Positions 31,557 to 40,287 of a stretch of 40,287 bases of DNA are shown here, in pieces (position 1 is the first letter of the stretch; each line of letters starts with the position of its first letter). Where the stretch lies: NCBI RefSeq assembly GCF_018785315.1, contig NZ_WQPN01000132.1, forward strand, positions 6,533-46,819. The letters run 5' to 3'. Below the pieces are notes generated by a model. That model was not told the origin of the DNA, searched no databases, and saw nothing but the letters and a program-made list of their open reading frames with translations. This DNA comes from Clostridium sp. MCC353 (lineage in GTDB: Bacteria; Bacillota; Clostridia; Lachnospirales; Lachnospiraceae). The position numbers were made by a program, and so were the translations under genes.

Positions 31557-33344
31557 ATGAAAACCAGTACTTTATTGAAACGATTTGCTCCATACTACAG
31601 AAATTATACGGGAATCATGGTGATGGATCTGTTCTGCGCATCGCTTACGACGGTTTGCGAGATGGTGCTGCCGCTGATCCTGCGTTATATTACCAATATC
31701 GGGATGAATGATCTGGGGGCGCTGACGGTGAAGACCATTCTGTCCATCAGCGGGATCTATTTCGGACTGCGCATTGTGGATGGAATCGCCAGTTTTTATA
31801 TGGCTTATACCGGCCATGTGATGGGGGCGTCCATTGAAACAGATATGCGGCATGACGCGTTCGCCCACTTACAGAAGCTGTCCGATAACTATTTTAACAA
31901 CACCAAGGTTGGCCAGATCATGTCCAGGATTACCAGCGACCTGTTTGATGTAACCGAGTTTGCCCATCACTGCCCGGAGGAATTTTTTATCGCGTTTCTG
32001 AAAGGCGTGGTGTCCTTTGTAATCCTGTCGCAGATCAATCTGCTTTTGACGGTCATTATTTTTGTGCTGATTCCCGTAATGGCGGTTTCCTGCACATATT
32101 TTAACCTGAAGGTGAGGAAGGCATTTAAAGTCCAGAGAAACCACATCGGTGAACTGAATGCCCGGATTGAGGACAGCCTGTTGGGAAACCGGGTGGTGCG
32201 GGCGTTTGCCAACGAGGATCTGGAACTGGATAAATTTCAAAAAGATAATCTGCAGTTTTTAAAGATCAAACGGCAGACTTATTTTTATATGGCCGCATTC
32301 CAGGATACGATCCGGATGTTTGACGGCCTGATGTATACGGTTGTGATCGCGGCCGGCGGCCTGTTTATGATTAAGGGGCTGATTGAGCCTGCCGATCTGG
32401 TGGCTTATACCATGTATGTCACCACTCTTCTGGCCACCATCCGGCGGATTATCGAATTTGCGGAACAGTTCCAGAGAGGTATGACCGGTATTGAGCGTTT
32501 TACGGAGCTGATGGATGCGACTGTGGATATATTTGACGAAGAGGGAGCGGTTCCGATTGAAGATGTAAAAGGGAAGATCACATTTAAACATGTGTCTTTT
32601 GAATATCCGGATGACCATACGCCTGTGCTTTCCGATATTAATATCACCATCCGTCCGGGAGAGAAGGTGGCTCTTGTGGGGCCGTCAGGCGGCGGAAAAA
32701 CCACGCTCTGCAATCTGATCCCGCGTTTTTACGATCCGACCCAGGGAGAGATTCTGATCGACGACCAGAACATCAGGAAGGTGACGCTGGGGAGTTTGAG
32801 GAGCAACGTAGGCGTGGTGCAGCAGGATGTATATCTTTTCTCAGGCAATGTTTATGAAAATATCGCCTATGGACGGCCCGGAGCCACCCGGGAGGAAGTG
32901 ATTGAGGCGGCTAAACTGGCCGGGGCCCATGAGTTTATTGAAGAACTGAAAGATGGGTATGATACCTATGTGGGAGAACGGGGAGTGAAACTTTCCGGCG
33001 GCCAAAAGCAGAGGATCAGCATTGCCAGGGTGTTTTTAAAAGCGCCTCAGGTGCTGCTGTTGGATGAAGCCACCGCAAGCCTGGACAATGAGAGCGAACA
33101 TCTTGTTTCGGAATCCCTGGATAAACTGGCGGCGGGAAGGACAACCCTTACCATTGCCCACAGGCTGACCACCATCCACGGCGCCGACAGGATATTAGTT
33201 TTGTCGGGAAGCCGGATCGTGGAAGAAGGAAATCACCAGACGCTGATGAAGCGGAAAGGGATCTATTATCAGTTGTACACTTCAGCAGAAGGTACGGCGA
33301 AAGGAGAAGGTTTTTATGAAGATAGCAATAGCGACGGACAGTAA
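31557..33344 (+). CDS. ABC exporter, fused permease and ATPase
   Basis: A 595-residue type IV ABC half-exporter of the MsbA/multidrug type. Six membrane segments occupy residues ~18-310. The ATPase domain has Walker A GPSGGGKT near 375-382, the Q loop at VVQQDVYLFSG, signature LSGGQ near 479-483, Walker B VLLLDEATASLD near 498-509, and the switch His in IAHRLTT. Such proteins work as dimers; with no adjacent partner this one is probably a homodimer. The substrate is unknown. Its last 29 bp overlap the DegV gene, so the two are probably translated together. Confidence 0.93.
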   Translation: MKTSTLLKRFAPYYRNYTGIMVMDLFCASLTTVCEMVLPLILRYITNIGMNDLGALTVKTILSISGIYFGLRIVDGIASFYMAYTGHVMGASIETDMRHDAFAHLQKLSDNYFNNTKVGQIMSRITSDLFDVTEFAHHCPEEFFIAFLKGVVSFVILSQINLLLTVIIFVLIPVMAVSCTYFNLKVRKAFKVQRNHIGELNARIEDSLLGNRVVRAFANEDLELDKFQKDNLQFLKIKRQTYFYMAAFQDTIRMFDGLMYTVVIAAGGLFMIKGLIEPADLVAYTMYVTTLLATIRRIIEFAEQFQRGMTGIERFTELMDATVDIFDEEGAVPIEDVKGKITFKHVSFEYPDDHTPVLSDINITIRPGEKVALVGPSGGGKTTLCNLIPRFYDPTQGEILIDDQNIRKVTLGSLRSNVGVVQQDVYLFSGNVYENIAYGRPGATREEVIEAAKLAGAHEFIEELKDGYDTYVGERGVKLSGGQKQRISIARVFLKAPQVLLLDEATASLDNESEHLVSESLDKLAAGRTTLTIAHRLTTIHGADRILVLSGSRIVEEGNHQTLMKRKGIYYQLYTSAEGTAKGEGFYEDSNSDGQ

Positions 33345-34176
33345 CAGCGGAATTACTCAGGAACAGTCCGCTGAGGAAGGGATTTTTGTGATTCCGATGC
33401 CATTTATGATAGATGGGGTAACTTATTTGGAGGGCATTAATTTGAGCCAGAGGGAATTTTACGACAGGCAGGCGGCGGATGCCGATATTTCCACATCCCA
33501 GCCTTCGCCTCAGGACGTGATAAACTTCTGGGACAAACTTTTAGAGGATCATGACCAGGTGGTGTATATTCCCATGTCCAGCGGGTTAAGCGGCTCCTGC
33601 CAGACGGCGGTGATGCTGGCCCAGGACTATGAGGGAAAAGTGGAAGTGGTCAATAACCAGAGGATTTCAGTGACCCAGAGGCAGTCTGCCAGGGACGCTT
33701 TAAAGATGGCGCAGCAGGGTATGGATGCGGCCCAGATTAAAAAGGTGCTGGAGGATACAAAGTTTGAATCCAGTATTTATATAACCGTTGATACGTTAAA
33801 ATTCTTAAAAAAGGGCGGCAGGATCACTCCGGCCGCGGCAGCTCTCGGCACCCTGCTCAAGCTGAAGCCGGTGCTGACCATCCAGGGGGAAAAGCTGGAC
33901 GCATTTGCTAAGGCCAGAACCATGAAACAGGCCAAATCCATGATGATTACGGCGATTTCCCACGACTTGGAACAGCGGTTTAACGATAAAGAATGTGAAA
34001 ATACCTGGCTTCAGATTGCCCATACGGACAGTGAAGAGGCGGCCCGGGAATTTGAAAAGGAGTTGCGTGAACTGTTCCCCAAAGCGAACATCTATCTGGA
34101 TTCCCTGTCTCTCAGCATTTCCTGCCACATCGGACCGGGAGCTTTAGCGGTAGCATGTTCGAAAAAAATTGTATAA
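33316..34176 (+). CDS. DegV family protein (fatty-acid binding)
   Basis: A 286-residue two-domain DegV protein. Family segments are IATDSNSGIT near residues 4-13, STSQPSPQDV near 59-68, and IPMSSGLSGSCQTA near 86-99. Further on are TLKFLKKGGRI, and HIGPGALAVA at the C-terminus. DegV proteins bind a fatty acid carboxylate through the Ser/Thr motifs. In some Firmicutes the FakB members supply fatty acids to the kinase FakA, but no fakA lies here, so that role is open. The ATG at 33316 is inside the ABC gene, after GGAGAAGG. The histidine kinase gene begins 26 bp after its stop. Confidence 0.93.
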   Translation: MKIAIATDSNSGITQEQSAEEGIFVIPMPFMIDGVTYLEGINLSQREFYDRQAADADISTSQPSPQDVINFWDKLLEDHDQVVYIPMSSGLSGSCQTAVMLAQDYEGKVEVVNNQRISVTQRQSARDALKMAQQGMDAAQIKKVLEDTKFESSIYITVDTLKFLKKGGRITPAAAALGTLLKLKPVLTIQGEKLDAFAKARTMKQAKSMMITAISHDLEQRFNDKECENTWLQIAHTDSEEAAREFEKELRELFPKANIYLDSLSLSISCHIGPGALAVACSKKIV

Positions 34177-34202
34177 AGCGGATGGAACAGGAGGTAAAAT
34201 TC

Positions 34203-35642
34203 ATGTCTATATGGAAGAAACTGGGATGGAAGCCTCAGATCAGCATGAAGATTCCTCTGGTCATCCTGATTCTCCTGGCCGGATTTCTGCCCATGGTGCT
34301 GCAGGAAAAGGTTCTGATTGAATCTTTCCGTCAAAACCAGATCGATAACCGGATCATTGAAGTTCAGAATCAATGCCTGATTTTGAGCAATAAGATGACA
34401 CGGGCGGGCTATATGGCGTCAGGGGCGGGCAATGAGCTTTTAAACGGAGAGATGGACACCATTGCCGATGTATTTAACGGCAGAATCGTGGTTGTGGATA
34501 AAAGTTTCCGCATAGTAAAAGACACCTTTGGGCTGGCAAACCAGAAAATGAACATTTCGGAAGAAGTGATCCGGTGTTTTATGGGGGAAAACAGCAGCCG
34601 GTATAACAAAGAAAAGCATTATTTTGCCCTGACTGTCCCGGTCTATGATAATTCAGCGGATAAAAATATCACCGGCGTCATTTTGGTCACGGCATCCACT
34701 GAGAACATCCTGGATTTAGCTGACCGGATCGCTGAAAAGGGAAGTTTTTTCCAGATGATCACATTCTGGATGCTGGTGCTGATCTCCATGGTAGCGGCCT
34801 TGTTTTTGATTCGGCCGTTCCAGCGGCTGCAGCGCCGTTTGGACCGGATTGCGGACGGCAATCTGGAAGAGGAACTGCCGTCGGGCAGCTACAAGGAAAC
34901 CGCGAATATTTCGTCTGCGGTGGAACGCACGCTGACTAAGCTGAAAGCTGTGGATCAGTCCAGGCAGGAATTTGTATCCAACGTATCCCACGAGCTTAAA
35001 ACGCCCATCACATCAATCCGCGTGCTGGCCGATTCCCTGATGGGGATGGAAGATGTGCCGATTGAGCTGTACCGGGAATTTATGACCGACATTTCAGATG
35101 AGATCGACCGGGAAAGCAAGATAATAGACGATCTCTTATCTTTGGTGCGCATGGATAAGGCGGCCACGGAGATGAATATCGCCCAGGTCAATATCAACGG
35201 GCTTCTGAAATTGATTCTCAAACGTCTGAGGCCTATTGCGAAAAAGAGGAATATTGAACTGATCCTGGAAAGCATTCGGGATGTGACTGCCGATGTGGAC
35301 GAAACAAAACTGTCTCTGGCCCTCAATAATCTGGTGGAGAATGCGATTAAATATAACGTTGAGGACGGATGGGTCAGGGTGACTTTGGACGCTGACCACA
35401 AGTTCTTTTATGTCAAGGTTGCGGATTCAGGTATCGGGATACCGGAGGAATGCCAGGACCGCATATTCGAACGTTTCTACCGGGTGGATAAAGCCCGCTC
35501 AAGGGAGACGGGCGGAACGGGACTGGGACTGGCCATCACAAAGAGCGTGGTGCTGATGCATCAGGGAGCGCTGAAAATACAGAGTAAAGAGGGAGAAGGG
35601 ACCACATTTACCGTCCGGATTCCTCTGTCCTATATATCATAG
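34203..35642 (+). CDS. Sensor histidine kinase with HAMP domain
   Basis: A 479-residue membrane sensor kinase. ATG 34203 lies seven bases after AGGAGGT; the ORF opens at 34155 inside degV without a ribosome site. Membrane segments lie near 16-34 and 180-200, around an extracytoplasmic sensing region of ~145 residues. A HAMP linker (RPFQRLQRRLDRIADGNLEEELP) follows. The phospho-acceptor is H263 in VSHELKTPI. The ATPase domain has N box NLVENAIKYN, G1 DSGIGIP and G2 GTGLGLA. No response regulator gene is adjacent; the partner must be elsewhere. The signal is unknown. Confidence 0.93.
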   Translation: MSIWKKLGWKPQISMKIPLVILILLAGFLPMVLQEKVLIESFRQNQIDNRIIEVQNQCLILSNKMTRAGYMASGAGNELLNGEMDTIADVFNGRIVVVDKSFRIVKDTFGLANQKMNISEEVIRCFMGENSSRYNKEKHYFALTVPVYDNSADKNITGVILVTASTENILDLADRIAEKGSFFQMITFWMLVLISMVAALFLIRPFQRLQRRLDRIADGNLEEELPSGSYKETANISSAVERTLTKLKAVDQSRQEFVSNVSHELKTPITSIRVLADSLMGMEDVPIELYREFMTDISDEIDRESKIIDDLLSLVRMDKAATEMNIAQVNINGLLKLILKRLRPIAKKRNIELILESIRDVTADVDETKLSLALNNLVENAIKYNVEDGWVRVTLDADHKFFYVKVADSGIGIPEECQDRIFERFYRVDKARSRETGGTGLGLAITKSVVLMHQGALKIQSKEGEGTTFTVRIPLSYIS

Positions 35643-35664
35643 CAGACAGGAGCGGTGACAGAAT

Positions 35665-36600
35665 ATGAAACATATGAAACAAGTTCTTCTCATTCTGGCC
35701 GCGCTTTGTTTCCTGGCTGCATGCGGGGATCAAAGTACGGTTCAGGAAGATGAGAAAAGTACGTATAAAATTTATTATTTAAATCCGGGCATGACCCATC
35801 TGGTTTCTCAGGAGTATCAGGCTGAGGAGACGGACGCTGGCCGGCTGGTGATCGAGCTGATGAACCAGTTCCGCACTGCGCCCAAGGATGTGGACTGCCA
35901 GATTTCCTTATCTGAAAAGGTGGAATTTCAAAAATATGAGCTGAAAGATCATGTGCTCTATCTGTATTTTGATAATAATTATACCAATGTGCAGGAGATG
36001 AAGGCCACCAGGGAGATCCTGTGCAGGGCTGCTTTAACGAAGACATTTACCCAGATTCCGGGGGTGGATTACATCAATATCAATGTGGGAGATCAGCCGC
36101 TGATGGACGGAACCGGGGTTCCGGTAGGAATGCTGTCGCCCGGCGATTTCATCGAGAGCATCAGCGATGTGAACTCATTTGAGTGGACGGGGATCACCCT
36201 GTATTTTACGGATGAGGCAGGGGAGCAGTTGTTCCCGGAACAGCGCTATGTGGTGCACACCATAAACACTTCGCTGGAGAAGCTGATCATTGAACAGCTG
36301 ATCAACGGCCCTGTGACCGAGGGACTGCATCCGACGCTGTCAAAGGATGTGAAACTGCTAAATGTATCGGTCAATCAAAATGTATGCTATATCAATTTTG
36401 ATTCCGCCTTTTTAAACAGCACGCTGGAGGTTAAGGATTACATACCGATCTATTCTATCGTGAATTCCTTAACGGAACTGACTACGGTAAATAAAGTCCA
36501 GATCACCATTAACGGATCCCAGGACGCCGTTTATAAGGATTCCATATCATTAAATACTTTATTTGAAAGAAAAACGGATTTTGGAGGTGTTACAAATTAA
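35665..36600 (+). CDS. GerMN domain lipoprotein
   Basis: A 311-residue secreted lipoprotein. The signal peptide ends at the lipobox LAAC with lipidated C20. Two GerMN domains follow, near 50-165 (ending GDQPLMDGTG) and 178-300 (ending ITINGSQDAVY). Each has the TLIEQLINGP-like helix and an L-x-V/I-x-x-N/D strand. GerM of Bacillus, which has the same domain pair, acts in engulfment and at the mother-cell-forespore channel. Here the link to a histidine kinase suggests a partner or sensor protein, but that is inference. Its stop overlaps the likely comEC start. Confidence 0.88.
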   Translation: MKHMKQVLLILAALCFLAACGDQSTVQEDEKSTYKIYYLNPGMTHLVSQEYQAEETDAGRLVIELMNQFRTAPKDVDCQISLSEKVEFQKYELKDHVLYLYFDNNYTNVQEMKATREILCRAALTKTFTQIPGVDYININVGDQPLMDGTGVPVGMLSPGDFIESISDVNSFEWTGITLYFTDEAGEQLFPEQRYVVHTINTSLEKLIIEQLINGPVTEGLHPTLSKDVKLLNVSVNQNVCYINFDSAFLNSTLEVKDYIPIYSIVNSLTELTTVNKVQITINGSQDAVYKDSISLNTLFERKTDFGGVTN

Positions 36601-38941
36601 AAGGCCGCTTATGTTCCTGACAGGGGCGTTCGTACTTGGAGAGGTACTTACTCTGTTACCAGGACTGGTGGTAATAGGCGTGCTGGCGTGTTTGGCGTCA
36701 GGAGGCTTATGGTTTATGGTGAAAAAAGGCAGAGGCAGGACAATCCTGGTTCTGCTTTTCTTTTTTGCCGCAGGGATTTTGAGGATGAGGGTGGTTACGG
36801 AGCAGTTTGAAGAGCCGTCCCTTGTGGAGACTGTTGACCTTTTCCCAATGGGTACGGCGGAAGGGGTGAAGGCGGAAGGCACCGTAGAGGAGATCAGCCG
36901 GAAATCCGGTAATGACCTGATCCGTTTGGGGAAATGCAGAGTTTATACAAAAGACGGGGCAAAAGAGGCAGGTCAGATTCTGCTCTACATGGATTCGGAA
37001 GTTTTAGACAGCAATCCCGGGCTTTTAAAAATTGGCAGTTCTATCCGGTGTTATGGTGAGCTCAGTGAGTTCGGGCAGCCGCGGAATCCTGGAGAGTTCG
37101 ATTCCAGAACCTATTACAGGGGCCTGAAAATCCGTTACCGTATGTTTGGAACCCAACTTATGCTGTTGAACAGCAGTTACAGCCCCTGGAGAGATGCCGT
37201 ATACCGGGTGAAATCCCATCTGTCCTCTGTGCTGGAACGGATCAGCGAGCCGGAGGATCTGGGGATTTTCCAGGCCGCGCTGCTGGGAGAGAAAGAAAAT
37301 CTGGCCCCGGAGGTGAGAAAACTCTATCAGAAGAATGGAATTGCCCATCTTCTGGCCATTAGCGGCCTTCATATTGCCTTGATCGGAGCAGGAATCTACC
37401 GGCTGTTCCGGCTGTGCGGCATGAGTTTTTCCTGTTCCGGCCTTCTTTCGGGCCTCTGGATCATCAGCTACGGAATGGCAGTGGGCGGATCGTCATCGGT
37501 GGTGCGGTCTGTGATCATGCTGCTTTTGATGATGCTGGCGGAATATCTGGGAAGAACCTATGACCTGCTGTCTGCCGCGTCATTGGCCGCTCTGCTGTTA
37601 CTCTATGACAGCCCGTGGCTTCTGTTTTCAGCCGGATTTCAACTGTCTTTCGGCGCCGTATTTGCCATTGGAATACCGGGGAAATGGCTGAATGAACAGT
37701 TTAAGACACAGAATCCATGGGTATCGGCCCTTTGTGTGGGAGCGGCCATCCAGTGGGTGACTTATCCCGTGATCCGGTATCATTACTTTGAATATCCCGT
37801 CTATTCCATTCTGTTAAATCTGTCAGTAATCCCTTTGATGACTTATGTGGTCTGTTCCGGCGCCGCCGGCATGGTTTTGGGCTGTATTTGGCTGAAAGCC
37901 GGGCATATGGCTTTGGGATCAGGCCACTACATACTCCGCCTTTATGAAAGCATATGCCGGATGGCAGCAGGTTTTCCGGGAAGCAGTGTTGTATTGGGGA
38001 GGCCAAAACTTTGGCAGATTGGGTTGTATTATTCGCTTATGGCGGTTGTGTTTCTTCTAATAAAAAGGGGGCAGGAGAAAAAACTACCTTTAAAACGAAT
38101 GATCCTGCCGGCTGCCCTCTGTTTTGCCGTATCCATTTTATCCCTTGGGAAACTGCCTTTTAATGGGATGAGAATCACGTTTGTGGATGTGGGACAGGGG
38201 GACGGCATTCTGATGGAGTATGAGGATCTGGTGGTATTGGTGGATGGGGGGAGCAGCAGCCAGAAAAAACTGGGGGAATATACGCTGGAACCATTTTTAA
38301 AGAGCAGAGGGATCAGCCGGATCGATTATGCCTTTGTGACTCATGGGGATATGGATCATATGAGCGGAATCCGGTATCTTCTGGAAGAGGACAGGGGGAT
38401 CAGTATTGATCATTTGATGCTGCCCTATCACAGGGAGGAGGATGAAAACTGCGGGGAGCTGGAGCAGTTCCAGTTAAGGCGGGGTGGAACTGTCTGCGAT
38501 GTGAAACGGTACGATTGTCTGAAGGAGGGGGAACTGTCAATTCAGTGCGTTTATCCGGGAGTGGATGATATTCCTTCCGATGCCAATGAAGAATCTTTGG
38601 TGTTAGAAGTGGAACTGGGCGCGTTTCGTTTGGTTTTGACCGGTGATATGAGCGGCGGAGGGGAAGCGGAGCTGTTGGAATACGGGATTGCCCCGGCAAC
38701 TGTATTAAAAGCGGCCCACCACGGTTCCCGATTTTCCAATACGGCGGAATTTTTAGACCGGCTGAAGCCATCCTGGACCGTGATCTCCTACGGGGAAGGA
38801 AACCGCTATGGACATCCCCATCAGGAGGTGCTGGAGCGTCTGAATGAAAAACACAGCCGCATCTATGAAACAGCGGTGAATGGCGCGGTGACTGTGTGGA
38901 CCGATGGGAACAGGGTGGTCTGGAATACCTGGATTCCGTAG
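36596..38941 (+). CDS. comEC: ComEC/Rec2 DNA uptake channel, probable ATT start
   Basis: Polytopic inner-membrane protein that carries single-stranded DNA into the cytoplasm in competent cells. The order is an N-terminal membrane region with an OB-like DUF4131 domain, the Competence domain (HLLAISGLHIALIGAGIYRL), and a C-terminal metallo-beta-lactamase domain with VDVGQGDGILME, THGDMDHMSG and LKAAHHGS. GGAGGTG at 36583-36589 points to the in-frame ATT at 36596, giving IKRPLMFLTGAF, a normal family N-terminus, 781 residues. The alternatives are TTG 36563, TTG 36581, GTG 36587 and ATG 36611, none well spaced. Other competence genes are absent here. Confidence 0.92.
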   Translation: MKRPLMFLTGAFVLGEVLTLLPGLVVIGVLACLASGGLWFMVKKGRGRTILVLLFFFAAGILRMRVVTEQFEEPSLVETVDLFPMGTAEGVKAEGTVEEISRKSGNDLIRLGKCRVYTKDGAKEAGQILLYMDSEVLDSNPGLLKIGSSIRCYGELSEFGQPRNPGEFDSRTYYRGLKIRYRMFGTQLMLLNSSYSPWRDAVYRVKSHLSSVLERISEPEDLGIFQAALLGEKENLAPEVRKLYQKNGIAHLLAISGLHIALIGAGIYRLFRLCGMSFSCSGLLSGLWIISYGMAVGGSSSVVRSVIMLLLMMLAEYLGRTYDLLSAASLAALLLLYDSPWLLFSAGFQLSFGAVFAIGIPGKWLNEQFKTQNPWVSALCVGAAIQWVTYPVIRYHYFEYPVYSILLNLSVIPLMTYVVCSGAAGMVLGCIWLKAGHMALGSGHYILRLYESICRMAAGFPGSSVVLGRPKLWQIGLYYSLMAVVFLLIKRGQEKKLPLKRMILPAALCFAVSILSLGKLPFNGMRITFVDVGQGDGILMEYEDLVVLVDGGSSSQKKLGEYTLEPFLKSRGISRIDYAFVTHGDMDHMSGIRYLLEEDRGISIDHLMLPYHREEDENCGELEQFQLRRGGTVCDVKRYDCLKEGELSIQCVYPGVDDIPSDANEESLVLEVELGAFRLVLTGDMSGGGEAELLEYGIAPATVLKAAHHGSRFSNTAEFLDRLKPSWTVISYGEGNRYGHPHQEVLERLNEKHSRIYETAVNGAVTVWTDGNRVVWNTWIP

Positions 38942-38978
38942 GCGCAGGGGCGGCATCAGAGCAGGCAACGCTTGCGGG

Positions 38979-39007
38979 TTGACTGGAAAGCCTGCCCAAC
39001 GTATAAT
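38979..39007 (+). promoter_or_regulatory. Strong SigA-type promoter of holA
   Basis: TTGACT at 38979-38984, a 17-bp spacer, and TATAAT at 39002-39007, with a leader of about 130 nt. A GCAGGC/GCCTGC inverted repeat (38961-38966 and 38990-38995) brackets the -35. Confidence 0.8.
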
Positions 39008-39142
39008 AAAGGCTGGGGTTTGTATGTAAAATTATTTCCATCATCCGTATGAACGTAACATATGATTTACGGCACATGGAAAGGGATTCTCAAACGCAGC
39101 AGGACGGACCGGGAATTACCGGCAAACAGGAAGGAACGCAGT

Positions 39143-40114
39143 ATGCAGAAATTAAACCAGGATATCAAAAACCATGAATTTGAGCGGGTTTATCTTTTAT
39201 TCGGAGAAGAAGCATTTTTGAAAAAAAGTTATAAGAACCGATTGAAAGAGGCCATAGCTGGCGATGATACCATGAATTATAATTATTTTGAGGGGAAAGG
39301 GCTGGATGTCAGGGAGCTGATCAGCCTGGCGGACACCATGCCGTTTTTCAGCGATAAAAGGCTCATAATCATAGAGGACAGCGGCTTTTTTAAGTCGGCT
39401 GCCGATGAAATGGTGGAATATCTGCCTTCCCTGCCTGACAGCACCTGTCTTATCTTTGTGGAGACGGAAGTGGATAAGAGAAACCGCATGTACAAGAAAG
39501 TGAAAGAGATTGGATATGCGGCGGATATGGCCCGCCAGGATGCGAGGCAGCTGGCCCAGTGGGCCGGTGGAATTCTGGCTCGTGAGGGAAAGAAGATCAC
39601 TGGAAATACCATGGAACTGTTTTTAAGCAAAACAGGGGACGACATGGAGCACATCCGTATGGAACTGGATAAATTGATCAGCTATACACTGGGCCGTGAT
39701 GTGATCACATCAGAGGATGTGGAAGCCATCTGCATGGTACAGGTGACCAACAAAATCTTTGACATGGTCAGTGCGATTGTGGGAAGAAAGACAAAGGCGG
39801 CCATGGATTTGTATGAGGACCTGCTCACTCTGAAAGAACCGCCTATGAGAATCCTGTTTTTAATTGCAAGGCAGTTTAACCAGATTCTCCAGGTAAAGGA
39901 ATTAATGGGCCAGGGAATGGACAAGAGCAGAATTGCGTCAAAACTCAAAATACAGCCCTTTATCGCCGGAAAGGTGATGCTTCAGGCGAAGACCTTTTCC
40001 ATGGAACAGATATTTTCCTATGTGAACCTTTGCGTGGACGCGGAGGAGGCTGTGAAGACCGGCAGGCTGGGGGACAGGCTGGCGGTGGAGCTGCTGATTA
40101 CGAAGAGGTATTGA
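39143..40114 (+). CDS. holA: DNA polymerase III subunit delta
   Basis: Clamp-loader delta subunit, which opens the beta sliding clamp during replication. ATG 39143 follows AGGAAGGAA and gives 323 residues; the frame is open to 39062 but the extra N-terminus is not family-like. FERVYLLFGEEAFLKKSYKNRLKEAI is the HolA N-terminal domain, without a functional Walker A, as expected. The middle has SLPDSTCLIFVETEVDKRNRMYKKV, and the C-terminal collar ends RLGDRLAVELLITKRY. The comEC-holA neighbourhood is conserved across Firmicutes. It has its own promoter. Confidence 0.95.
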   Translation: MQKLNQDIKNHEFERVYLLFGEEAFLKKSYKNRLKEAIAGDDTMNYNYFEGKGLDVRELISLADTMPFFSDKRLIIIEDSGFFKSAADEMVEYLPSLPDSTCLIFVETEVDKRNRMYKKVKEIGYAADMARQDARQLAQWAGGILAREGKKITGNTMELFLSKTGDDMEHIRMELDKLISYTLGRDVITSEDVEAICMVQVTNKIFDMVSAIVGRKTKAAMDLYEDLLTLKEPPMRILFLIARQFNQILQVKELMGQGMDKSRIASKLKIQPFIAGKVMLQAKTFSMEQIFSYVNLCVDAEEAVKTGRLGDRLAVELLITKRY

Positions 40115-40234
40115 AAAATGGGATTTAATTGGTGAAAGGTACGCAGAAAAGCGGGAGGAGGGGACGGACAGACGGCCGGATTTTTGGAAGGGGCCTGGCG
40201 GAGGGGCATCCGTCGGGGATGAAAACCGGCTTCC

Positions 40235-40287
40235 AACCGTAAGTGAAACTAAGACTCCAGGGATGGAAAAAGACGGTCCGATGCCCA
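40235..40287 (+). repeat. Partial copy of the 15.6-kb inverted repeat element
   Basis: The last 53 bases of the window match 15720-15772 at 48 positions, and the final stretch GGAAAAAGACGG onward is identical. The window edge cuts it off, so whether the second arm follows cannot be seen. The upstream 40115-40234 is G-rich and non-coding. Confidence 0.88.

Noticed and set aside
38400-39077. Minus-strand ORF of 225 codons under comEC
   Set aside because: Pro/Arg/Ser-rich antisense product without a ribosome site; comEC on the other strand is certain.
38941-39142. Structured RNA or tRNA between comEC and holA
   Set aside because: No cloverleaf or known riboswitch motif; the segment is explained by the holA promoter and leader.

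Overview
The window is ordinary chromosomal core sequence from a spore-forming, low-to-mid GC Firmicute of the class Clostridia. Gene content and protein style point to the family Lachnospiraceae (a Clostridium symbiosum / Enterocloster / Lacrimispora-like organism). The evidence is a Firmicute cell-division cluster, an spoIIGA-sigE-sigG sporulation region, a small Spo0E-like protein, frequent TTG/GTG starts behind strong AGGAGG sites, and a clostridial holA-comEC-GerMN-kinase block. The species call is inference; no rRNA or tRNA is present to anchor it.

Layout. 1-2.5 kb: ychF (minus) diverges from lgt, followed by a 51-residue Spo0E-like gene with its own terminator. 2.5-15.6 kb: one long envelope and division run, mraZ-rsmH-ftsL-like-PBP-PBP-mraY-murD-ftsW/spoVE-murA-divIB, then ftsZ with its own promoter. 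murE, murF, murG, murC and ftsA are absent from the run. 15.6-20.4 kb: a 353-bp inverted repeat, an XRE/TPR-type regulator (minus), a possible small RNA, spoIIGA-sigE behind a Spo0A-type long-spacer promoter, a second large inverted repeat, and sigG on the opposite strand. 20.4-22.7 kb: coaX (minus) diverges from coaBC, so two coenzyme A biosynthesis steps are neighbours. 22.7-25.5 kb: a TetR-type regulator divergent from a metallo-beta-lactamase-fold alkylsulfatase. 25.6-30.4 kb: prfC, yqeY, an M20 dipeptidase and manA. 30.4-31.2 kb: a zinc-ribbon membrane protein (minus). 31.5-40.1 kb: an ABC exporter, a DegV protein, a sensor histidine kinase without a response regulator, a GerMN lipoprotein and comEC, largely overlapping or tightly spaced, then holA behind its own promoter.

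How it fits together. The first half joins peptidoglycan precursor synthesis (mraY, murD, murA), septal synthases (two class B PBPs, FtsW/SpoVE), divisome scaffold (FtsL-like, DivIB, FtsZ) and the early mother-cell and forespore sigma factors. The second half is unrelated housekeeping and accessory genes.

No new multi-gene system is evident. The least explained material is between genes. All four convergent gene pairs are separated by large inverted repeats. A 30-bp palindrome recurs four times, with a paired base change that keeps it foldable. A GC-rich repeat with a 38-bp core occurs twice. A 53-bp segment of the first inverted repeat recurs at the right edge of the window. Other notable points are a run of MraZ boxes phased at one helical turn in the mraZ leader, a likely ATT start codon for comEC, an inverted sigG, and a KTA variant of the KTG motif in the second PBP.
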